This document shows, one piece after another, positions 52,801 through 63,658 of a stretch of 64,000 nt of DNA. How positions within the stretch are numbered: the first letter of the stretch is position 1; each line of letters opens with the position of its first letter. A program made the position numbers and the translations under genes. The notes below the pieces were generated by a model. That model searched no databases and was not told the DNA's origin. It worked only from the letters and a program-made list of their open reading frames with translations. Source of the DNA: Amaranthus tricolor (lineage: Eukaryota; Streptophyta; Magnoliopsida; Caryophyllales; Amaranthaceae); contig NC_080048.1 of NCBI RefSeq assembly GCF_026212465.1, positions 20,864,160 through 20,928,159 on the forward strand, written 5' to 3'.

Positions 52801-53607
52801 TAATTCTAACCACTTCAAGTCAATAATATATATCAAATAGAGTTGTGTGTCAAGTTTTATGCAAAACGAACTAAGTTTGAGCTACTTTATGTGCAAAAGT
52901 GCCAAAAAACGCTTAAAAACCCTTAAAATCGCAACTTAACACGCAATTTCTAGCATGACTATGATTTACTATTCCAACCACTTCAACACATTTAATATAT
53001 ACTAGATAGAGTTGTGGTCAAGTGTCGTGCAAAATTAACTAAGTTTGAGCTACTTTATGTGCAACAGTGCCAAAAACGCTTAAAAACCCTTAAAATAGAA
53101 ACTTAACACGTAATTTCTAGCATGTCTATGATTTACAATTCTAACCACTTTAACACAATAATATATACCAAAAAGAGTTGTGTGTCCAGTTTCGTGCAAA
53201 AACAAACCAAGTTTTAGCTACTTTATACGCAAAAGTGCCAAAAAACGCTTAAAAACCTTTAAAATCGCAACTTAACACGTAATTTCTAGCAATTGACTAA
53301 GATTTATAATTCTAACCACTTCAAGTCAATAATATATATCAAATAGAGTTGTGTGTCAAGTTTTATGCAAAACGAACTAAGTTTGAGCTACTTTATGTGC
53401 AAAAGTGCCAAAAACGCTTAAAAACCCTTAAAATCGCAACTTAACACGCAATTTCTAGCATGACTATGATTTACTATTCCAACCACTTCAACACAATAAT
53501 ATATACTAGATAGAGTTGTGGTCAAGTGTCGTGCAAAATTAACTAAGTTTGAGCTACTTTATGTGCAACAGTGCCAAAAACGCTTTAAAAACCCTTAAAA
53601 TCGCAAC
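49898..53607 (+). repeat. 22-monomer HOR variant, 3710 bp
   Basis: Order: T1, T14-like (gaccacttcaacac), T15, T16/T4 hybrid, T5/T8 hybrid, T9, T10, T8-like (ctcaacacg, catgattatg), T9, T10, T11 to T19, then T17-T18-T19 again. The monomer count equals the reference copy, but the unit is 18 bp longer. One-base insertions account for much of this, for example ctaaaaaacgc near 50,371, ttaaaaaactg near 51,224 and aaaaaaaccttttaaaatcg near 52,238. Confidence 0.72.
50571..50739 (+). repeat. T5/T8 hybrid monomer
   Basis: Begins as T5 (taatttttagcatataac, gagagctactttttgcaaaa) and ends as T8 (gccaaaaaagattaaaaact). It is followed by T9, so T6 and T7 are skipped. The same join is present at 54286-54456, while the copies around 58.1 and 61.8 kb retain T5, T6 and T7. 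The hybrid therefore marks a sub-lineage of two adjacent HORs. Confidence 0.72.
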
Positions 53608-56600
53608 TTAACACGTAATTTCTAGTATATGACTATGATTTACAATTCTTACCACTTTAACACAATAATAAATTCGAAATAGTGTTGTGTGCCAAGTTTC
53701 CTGCAAAACAAACCAAGTTTGAGAGCTACTTTTTGCGCAAAAAGTCCCAAAAAACACATAAAAACCCTTAAAATCGCAACTGAACACGTAATTTCTAGCA
53801 TGTCTATGATTTACAATTCTGACCACTTCAACACAATAATATATACGAAATAGAGTTGTGGTCAATTTTCGTGCAAAATAAACTAAGTTTTGAGCTACTA
53901 TATGTGCAAAAGTGCCAAAAACGCTTAAAAACCTTTAAAATCGCAACTTAACACGTAATTTCTAGCAATTGACTAAGATTTATAATTCTAACCACTTCAA
54001 GTCAATAATATATATCAAATAGAGTTGTGTGTCAAGTTTTATGCAAAACGAACTAAGTTTGAGCTACTTTATGTGCAAAAGTGCTAAAAACGCTTAAAAA
54101 ACCCTTAAAATCGCAACTTAACACGCAATTTCTAGCATGACTATGATTTACTATTCCAACCACTTCAACACAATAATATATACAAAATAGAGTTGTGGTC
54201 AAGTGTCGTGCAAAATAATCTAAGTTTAAGATACTTTATGTGCAAAAGTGCCAAAAACGCTTTAAAAAACGCTTAAAATCGCAACTTAACACGTAATTTT
54301 TTAGCATATAACTATAATTTACAATTCTTACCACTTCAACACAATAATAAATTCCAAATAGTGTTGTGTGCCAAGTTTCCTGCAAAAACAAACCAAGTTT
54401 GAGAGCTACTTTTTGCAAAAGTGCCAAAAAAGATTAAAAACTCTTAAAATCGCAACTTAACACGTAATTTCTAGCATATGACTATGATTTACAATTCTAA
54501 CCACTTCAACACAATAATATATACCAAATAGAGTTTGTGTGTCCAGTTTCGTGCAAAACAAACCATGTTTGAACTACGTTATGCGCAAAAGTGCCAAAAA
54601 CGCTTAAAAACCCTTAAAATCGCAACTTAACATGTAATTTCTAGCATATGACTATGATTTAAAATTCTAACCACTTCAACTCAATAATATATACCAAATA
54701 GAGTTTGTGTGTCAATTTTCGTGCAAAACAAACTAAGTTTGAGCTACTTTATGTGCAAAAGTGCCAAAAACGCTTAAAAACCCTTAAAATCGCAACTCAA
54801 CACGTAATTTTTAGCATGATTATGATTTACTATTGCAACCACTTCAACAAAATAATTTATACTAAATAGAGTTGTGGTCAAGTGTCGTGCAAAATAAAAC
54901 TAAGTTTGAGCTACTTTATGTGCAAAAGTGCCAAAAAAGATTAAAAACTGTTAAAATCGCAACTTAACACGTAATTTCTAGCATATGACTATGATTTACA
55001 ATTCTAACCACTTCAACACAATAATATATACCAAATAGAGTTGTGTGTCCAGTTTCGTGCAAAACAAACCATGTTTGAACTACGTTATGCGCAAAAATGT
55101 GCCAAAAACGCTTAAAAACCCTTAAAATCGCAACTTAACATGTAATTTCTAGCATATGACTATGATTTAAATTCTAAACCACTTCAACTCAATAATATAT
55201 ACCAAATAGAGTTGTGTGTCAATTTTCGTGCAAAACAAACTAAGTTTGAGCTACTTTATGTGCAAAAGTGCCAAAAACGCTTAAAAAACTTTTAAATCGC
55301 AACTAAACACGTAATTTCTAACATGACTATGATTTACTATTCCAACCACTTCAACACAATAATATATACTAAATAGAGTTGTGGTCAAGTGTCGTGCAAA
55401 ATAAACTAAGTTTGAGCTACTTTATGTGCAAAAGTTCCAAAAACGTTTAAAAACCCTTAAAATAGAAACTTAACACGTAATTTCTAGCATGTCTATGATT
55501 TACAATTCTAACCACTTCAACACAATAATATATACCAAATAGAGTTTGTGTGTCCAGTTTCGTGCAAAACAAACCAAGTTTTAGCTACTTTATGCGCAAA
55601 AGTGCCAAAAAACGCTTTAAAAACCCTTAAAATCGCAACTTAACACGTAATTTTTAACATATGACTATGATTTACAATTCTTACAACTTCAACACAATAA
55701 TAAATTGCAAATAGTGTTGTGTGCCAAGTTTCATGCAAAACAAACCAAGTTTGAGAGCTACTTTTTGCGCAAAAAAGTGCCAAAAACACATAAAAACCCT
55801 TAAAATCGCAACTGAACGCGTAATTTCTAGCATGTCTATGATTTACAATTCTAACCACTTCAACACAATAATATATACGAAATAGAGTTTTGATCAATTT
55901 TCGTGCAAAATAAACTAAGTTTGAGCTACTATATGTGCAAAAGTGCCAAAAAACGCTTTAAAAACCTTTAAAATCGCAACTTAAACACGTAATTTCTAGC
56001 AATTGACTAAGATTTATAATTCTAACCACTTCATGTCAATAATATATAATCAAATAGAGTTGTGTGTCAAGTTTTATGCAAAATGAACTAAGTTTGAGCT
56101 ACTTTATGTGCAAAAGTGCCAAAAACGCTTTAAAAACCCTTAAAATCGCAACTTAACACGCAATTTCTAGCATGACTATGATTTACTATTCCAACCACTT
56201 CAACACAATAATATATACTAGATAGAGTTGTGGTCAAGTGTCGTGCAAAATTAACTAAGTTTGAGCTACTTTATGTGCAACAGTGCCAAAAACGCTTAAA
56301 AAACCCTTAAAATAGAAACTTAACACGTAATTTCTAGCATGTCTATGATTTACAATTCTAACCACTTTAACACAATAATATATACCAAATAGAGTTGTGT
56401 GTCCAGTTTCGTGCAAAACAAACCAAGTTTTAGCTACTTTATGCGCCAAAAGTGCCAAAAACGCTTAAAAACCTTTAAAATCGCAACTTAACACGTAATT
56501 TCTAGCAATTGACTAAGATTTATAATTCTAACCACTTCAAGTCAATAATATATATCAAATAGAGTTGTGTGTCAAGTTTTATGCAAAACGAACTAAGTTT

Positions 56601-57333
56601 GAGCTACTTTATGTGCAAAAGTGCCAAAAACGCTTAAAAACCCTTAAAATCGCAACTTAACACGCAATTTTCTAGCATGACTATGATTTACTATTCCAAC
56701 CACTTCAACACATTAATATATACTAGATAGAGTTGTGGTCAAGTGTCGTGCAAAATTAACTAAGTTTGAGCTACTTTATGTGCAACAGTGCCAAAAACGC
56801 TTAAAAACCCTTAAAATAGAAACTTAACACGTAATTTCTAGCATGTCTATGATTTACAATTCTAACCACTTTAACACAATAATATATACCAAATAGAGTT
56901 GTGTGTCCAGTTTCGTAGCAAAACAAACCAAGTTTTTAGCTACTTATATGCGCAAAAGTGCCAAAAACGCTTAAAAACCTTTAAAATCGCAACTTAACAC
57001 GTAATTTCTAGCAATTGACTAAGATTTATAATTCTAACCACTTCAAGTCAATAATATATATCAAATAGAGTTGTGTGTCAAGTTTTATGCAAAACGAACT
57101 AAGTTTGAGCTACTTTATGTGCAAAAAGTGCCAAAAACGCTTAAAAACCCTTAAAATCGCAACTTAACACGCAATTTCTAGCATGACTATGATTTACTAT
57201 TCCAACCACTTCAACACAATAATATATACTAGATAGAGTTGTGGTCAAGTGTCGTGCAAAATTAACTAAGTTTGAGCTACTTTATGTGCAACAGTGCCAA
57301 AAAACGCTTAAAAAACCCCTTAAAAATCGCAAC
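53608..57333 (+). repeat. 22-monomer HOR variant, 3726 bp
   Basis: Same monomer order as the preceding unit, including both hybrids (T16/T4 at 54118-54285, T5/T8 at 54286-54456). It is 34 bp longer than the 3692-bp reference although the monomer count is the same. Extra bases sit largely in homopolymers, such as gcgcaaaaaagtgcc near 55,770, gcgcaaaaatgtgcc near 55,090 and aaaaaaccccttaaaaatcg near 57,311. Confidence 0.72.
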
Positions 57334-60300
57334 TTAACACGTAATTTCTAGTATATGACTATGATTTACAATTCTTACCACTTTAACACAATAATAAATT
57401 CGAAATAGTGTTGTGTGCCAAGTTTCCTGCAAAACAAACCAAGTTTGAGAGCTACTTTTTGCGCAAAAGTCCCAAAAAACACATAAAAACCCTTAAAATC
57501 GCAACTGAACACGTAATTTCTAGCATGTCTATGATTTACAATTCTGACCACTTCAACACAATAATATATACGAAATAGAGTTGTGGTCAATTTTCGTGCA
57601 AAATAAACTAAGTTTGAGCTACTATATGTGCAAAAGTGCCAAAAACGCTTTAAAAACCTTTAAAATCGCAACTTAACACGTAATTTCTAGCAATTGACTA
57701 AGATTTATAATTCTAACCACTTCAAGTCAATAATATATATCAAATAGAGTTGTGTGTCAAGTTTTATGCAAAACGAACTAAGTTTGAGCTACTTTATGTG
57801 GCAAAAAGTGCTAAAAACGCTTAAAAACCCTTAAAATCGCAACTTAACACGCAATTTCTAGCATGACTATGATTTACTATTCCAACCACTTCAACACAAT
57901 AATATATATAAAATAGAGTTGTGGTCAAGTGTCGTGCAAAAATAATCTAAGGTTTAAGATACTTTATGTGCAAAAGTGCCAAAAAACGCTTAAAAAACGC
58001 TTAAAATCGCAACTTAACACGTAATTTTTTAGCATATAACTATAATTTACAATTCTTACCACTTCAACACAATAATAAATTCCAAATAGTGTTGTGTGCC
58101 AAGTTTCCTGCAAAACAAACCAAAGTTTGAGAGCTACTTTTTGCAAAAGTGCCAAAAACACATAAAAAACCCTTAAAATCGCAACTCAACACGTAATTTC
58201 TAGCATGTCTATGATTTACAATTCTAACCACTTAAACACAATAATATATACCAAATAGATTTGCGGTCAAGTTTCGTGCAAAACAAACTAAGTTTGAGCT
58301 ACTTTATGTGCAAAAGTGCCAAAAACGCTTAAAAACCGTTAAAATCGCAACTAACACGTAATTTCTAGCATATGACTATGATTTACAATTCTAACCACTT
58401 TAACTCAATAATATATACCAAATAGAGTTGTGTGTCAATTTTCGTGCAAAACAAACTAAGTTTGAGCTACTTTATGTGCAAAAGTGCCAAAAAACGCTTA
58501 AAAACCCTTAAAATCGCAACTTAACACGTAATTTCTAGCATGACTATGATTTACTATTGCAACCACTTCAACAAAATAATTTATACTAAATAGAGTTGTG
58601 GTCAAGTGTCGTGCAAAATAAACTAAGTTTGAGCTACTTTATGTGCAAAAGTGCCAAAAAAGATTAAAAACTCTTAAAATCGCAACTTAACACGTAATTT
58701 CTAGCATATGACTATGATTTACAATTCTAACCACTTCAACACAATAATATATACCAAATAGAGTTGTGTGTCCAGTTTCGTGCAAAACAAACCATGTTTG
58801 AACTACGTTATGCGCAAAAGTGCCAAAAACGCTTAAAAAACCCTTAAATCGCAACTTAACATGTAATTTCTAGCATATGACTATGATTTAAAATTCTAAC
58901 CACTTCAACTCAATAATATATACCAAATAGAGTTGTGTGTCAATTTTCGTGCAAAACAAACTAAGTTTGAGCTACTTTATGTGCAAAAGTGCCAAAAACG
59001 CTTAAAAACTTTTAAAATCGCAACTAAACACGTAATTAGTTGTGGTCAAGTGTCGTGCAAAATAAACTAAGTTTGAGCTACTTTATGTGCAAAAGTGCCA
59101 AAAACGCTTAAAAACCCTTAAAATAGAAACTTAACACGTAATTTCTAGCATGTCTATGATTTACAATTCTAACCACTTCAACACAATAATATATACCAAA
59201 TAGAGTTGTGTGTCCAGTTTCGTGCAAAACAAACCAAGTTTTAGCTACTTTATGCGCAAAAGTGCCAAAAACGCTTAAAAACCCTTAAAATCGCAACTTA
59301 ACACGTAATTTTTAACATATGACTATGATTTACAATTCTTACAACTTCAACACAATAATAAATTCCAAATAGTGTTGTGTGCCAAGTTTCATGCAAAACA
59401 AACCAAGTTTGAGAGCTACTTTTTGCGCAAAAGTGCCAAAAACACATAAAAACCCTTAAAATCGCAACTGAACGCGTAATTTCTAGCATGTCTATGATTT
59501 ACAATTCTAACCACTTCAACACAATAATATATACGAAATAGAGTTGTGGTCAATTTTCGTGCAAAATAAACTAAGTTTGAGCTACTATATGTGCAAAAGT
59601 GCCAAAAAACGCTTAAAAACCTTTAAAATCGCAACTTAACACGTAATTTCTAGCAATTGACTAAGATTTATAATTCTAACCACTTCAATTCAATAATATA
59701 TATCAAATAGAGTTGTGTGTCAAGTTTTATGCAAAAATGAACTAAGTTTGAGCTACTTTATGTGCAAAAGTGCCCAAAAAACGCTTAAAAACCCTTAAAA
59801 TCGCAACTTAACACGCAATTTCTAGCATGACTATGATTTACTATTCCAACCACTTCAACACAATAATATATACTAGATAGAGTTGTGGTCAAGTGTCGTG
59901 CAAAATTAACTAAGTTTGAGCTACTTTATGTGCAACAGTGCCAAAAACGCTTAAAACCCTTAAAATAGAAACTTAACACGTAATTTCTAGCATGTCTATG
60001 ATTTACAATTCTAACCACTTTAACACAATAATATATACCAAATAGAGTTGTGTGTCCAGTTTCGTGCAAAACAAACCAAGTTTTAGCTACTTTATGCGCA
60101 AAAGTGCCAAAAACGCTTAAAAACCTTTAAAATCGCAACTTAACACGTAATTTCTAGCAATTGACTAAGATTTATAATTCTAACCACTTCAAGTCAATAA
60201 TATATATCAAATAGAGTTGTGTGTCAAGTTTTATGCAAAACGAACTAAGTTTGAGCTACTTTATGTGCAAAAGTGCCAAAAACGCTTAAAAACCCTTAAA

Positions 60301-60976
60301 ATCGCAACTTAACACGCAATTTCTAGCATGACTATGATTTACTATTCCAACCACTTCAACACAATAATATATACTAGATAGAGTTGTGGTCAAGTGTCGT
60401 GCAAAATTAACTAAGTTTGAGCTACTTTATGTGCAACAGTGCCAAAAACGCTTAAAAACCCTTAAAATAGAAACTTAACACGTAATTTCTAGCATGTCTA
60501 TGATTTACAATTCTAACCACTTTAACACAATAATATATACCAAATAGAGTTGTGTGTCCAGTTTCGTGCAAAACAAACCAAGTTTTAGCTACTTTATGCG
60601 CAAAAGTGCCAAAAACGCTTAAAAACCTTTAAAATCGCAACTTAACACGTAATTTCTAGCAATTGACTAAGATTTATAATTCTAACCACTTCAAGTCAAT
60701 AATATATATCAAATAGAGTTGTGTGTCAAGTTTTATGCAAAACGAACTAAGTTTGAGCTACTTTATGTGCAAAAGTGCCAAAAACGCTTAAAAACCCTTA
60801 AAATCGCAACTTAACACGCAATTTCTAGCATGACTATGATTTACTATTCCAACCACTTCAACACAATAATATATACTAGATAGAGTTGTGGTCAAGTGTC
60901 GTGCAAAATTAACTAAGTTTGAGCTACTTTATGTGCAACAGTGCCAAAAACGCTTAAAAACCCTTAAAATCGCAAC
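57334..60976 (+). repeat. 22-monomer HOR copy with a 60-bp deletion, 3643 bp
   Basis: Order: T1, T14-like, T15, T16/T4 hybrid (57844-58013), T5, T6, T7, T8, T9, T10, a shortened T11, T12 to T19, then T17-T18-T19. It keeps T5-T6-T7-T8 intact, unlike the two units to its left. The T11 deletion explains nearly all of the length difference from the reference. Confidence 0.72.
59025..59130 (+). repeat. Truncated T11 monomer (60-bp deletion)
   Basis: Sister T11 monomers have tctagcatgactatg through ctaaatag between cgtaatt and agttgtggtc. Here cgtaatt joins agttgtggtc directly at 59037/59038, removing 60 bases. The removed part contains the catatg-site region and the aacacaataat segment. The two bases 'ag' occur on both sides of the break, a possible microhomology. 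Confidence 0.85.
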
Positions 60977-63658
60977 TTAACACGTAATTTCTAGTATATG
61001 ACTATGATTTACAATTCTTACCACTTTAACACAATAATAAATTCGAAATAGTGTTGTGTGCCAAGTTTCCTGCAAAACAAACCAAGTTTGAGAGCTACTT
61101 TTTGCGCAAAAGTCCCAAAAACACATAAAAACCCTTAAAATCGCAACTGAACACGTAATTTCTAGCATGTCTATGATTTACAATTCTGACCACTTCAACA
61201 CAATAATATATACGAAATAGAGTTGTGGTCAATTTCGTGCAAAATAAACTAAGTTTGAGCTACTATATGTGCAAAAGTGCCAAAAACGCTTAAAAACCTT
61301 TAAAATCACAACTTAACACGTAATTTCTAGCAATTGACTAAGATTTATAATTCTAACCACTTCAAGTCAATAATATATATCAAATAGAGTTGTGTGTCAA
61401 GTTTTATGCAAAACGAACTAAGTTTGAGCTACTTTATGTGCAAAAGTGCTAAAAACGCTTAAAAACCCTTAAAATCGCAACTTAACACGCAATTTCTAGC
61501 ATGACTATGATTTACTATTCCAACCACTTCAACACAATAATATATACAAAATAGAGTTGTGGTCAAGTGTCGTGCAAAATAATCTAAGTTTAAGATACTT
61601 TATGTGCAAAAGTGCCAAAAACGCTTAAAAACGCTTAAAATCGCAACTTAACACGTAATTTTTAGCATATAACTATAATTTACAATTCTTACCACTTCAA
61701 CACAATAAAAAATTCCAAATAGTGTTGTGTGCCAAGTTTCCTGCAAAAAAAACCAAGTTTGAGAGCTACTTTTTGCAAAAGTGCCAAAAACACATAAAAA
61801 CCCTTAAAATCGCAACTCAACACGTAATTTCTAGCATGTCTATGATTTACAATTCTAACCACTTAAACACAATAATATATACCAAATAGATTTGCGGTCA
61901 AGTTTCGTGCAAAACAAACTAAGTTTGAGCTACTTTATGTGCAAAAGTGCCAAAAACGCTTAAAAACCGTTAAAATCGCAACTAACACGTAATTTCTAGC
62001 ATATGACTATGATTTAAAATTCTAACCACTTTAACTCAATAATATATACCAAATAGAGTTGTGTGTCAATTTTCGTGCAAAACAAACTAAGTTTAAGCTA
62101 CTTTATGTGCAAAAGTGCCAAAAACGCTTAAAAACCCTTAAAATCGCAACTTAACACGTAATTTCTAGCATGACTATGATTTACTATTGCAACCACTTCG
62201 ACAAAATAATTTATACTAAATAGAGTTGTGGTCAAGTGTCGTGCAAAATAAACTAAGTTTGAGCTACTTTATGTGCAAAAGTGCCAAAAAAGATTAAAAA
62301 CTCTTAAAATCGCAACTTAACACGTAATTTCTAGCATATGGCTATGATTTACAATTCTAACCACTTCAACACAATAATATATACCAAATAGAGTTGTGTG
62401 TCCAGTTTCGTGCAAAACAAACCAAGTTTGAACTACGTTATGCGCAAAAGTGCCAAAAACGCTTAAAAACCCTTAAAATCGCAACTTAACATGTAATTTC
62501 TAGCATATGACTATGATTTAAAATTCTAACCACTTCAACTCAATAATATATACCAAATAGAGTTGTGTGTCAATTTTCGTGCAAAACAAACTAAGTTTGA
62601 GCTACTTTATGTGCAAAAGTGCCAAAAACGCTTAAAAACTTTTAAAATCGCAACTAAACACGTAATTTCTAGCATGACTATGATTTACTATTCCAACCAC
62701 TTCAACACAATAATATATACTAAATAGAGTTGTGGTCAAGTGTCGTGCAAAATAAACTAAGTTTGAGCTACTTTATGTGCAAAAGTGCCAAAAACGCTTA
62801 AAAACCCTTAAAATAGAAACTTAACACGTAATTTCTAGCATGTCTATGATTTACAATTCTAACCACTTCAACACAATAATATATACCAAATAGAGTTGTG
62901 TGTCCAGTTTCGTGCAAAACAAACCAAGTTTTAGCTACTTTATGCGCAAAAGTGCCAAAAACGCTTAAAAACCCTTAAAATCGCAACTTAACACGTAATT
63001 TTTAACATATGACTATGATTTACAATTCTTACAACTTCAACACAATAATAAATTCCAAATAGTGTTGTGTGCCAAGTTTCACGCAAAACAAACCAAGTTT
63101 GAGAGCTACTTTTTGCGCAAAAGTGCCAAAAACACATAAAAACCCTTAAAATCGCAACTGAACACGTAATTTCTAGCATGTCTATGATTTACAATTCTAA
63201 CCACTTTAACACAATAATATATACCAAATAGAGTTGTGTGTCCAGTTTCGTGCAAAACAAACCAAGTTTTAGCTACTTTATGCGCAAAAGTGCCAAAAAC
63301 GCTTAAAAACCTTTAAAATCGCAACATAACACGTAATTTCTAGCAATTGACTAAGATTTATAATTCTAACCACTTCAAGTCAATAATATATATCAAATAG
63401 AGTTGTGTGTCAAGTTTTATGCAAAACGAACTAAGTTTCATACTTTATGTGCAAAAGTGCCAAAAACGCTTAAAAACCCTTAAAATCGCAACTTAACACG
63501 CAATTTCTAGCATGACTATGATTTACTATTCCAACCACTTCAACACAATAATATATACTAGATAGAGTTGTGGTCAAGTGTCGTGCAAAATTAACTAAGT
63601 TTGAGCTACTTTATGTGCAACAGTGCCAAAAACGCTTAAAAACCCTTAAAATCGCAAC
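60977..63658 (+). repeat. 16-monomer HOR copy, 2682 bp
   Basis: Order: T1, T14-like, T15, T16/T4 hybrid (61482-61647), T5 to T13, then a monomer with T17 features (actttaacac, ccaaatagagttg) directly after T13, then T18 and T19. The T14-T16 stretch normally found between T13 and T17 is absent, and the T17-T19 trio is present once. 2682/16 is 167.6 bp. Homopolymer lengths are uniform here, unlike 49.6-59.8 kb. Confidence 0.72.

Noticed and set aside
53608..53865. 85-codon and similar longer frames (also 55640-55897, 57375-57590, 56255-56458, 57964-58161)
   Set aside because: They arise where extra bases shift the satellite frame past a stop; all lie in the stretch with suspected insertion errors. 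No sign of real coding sequence.
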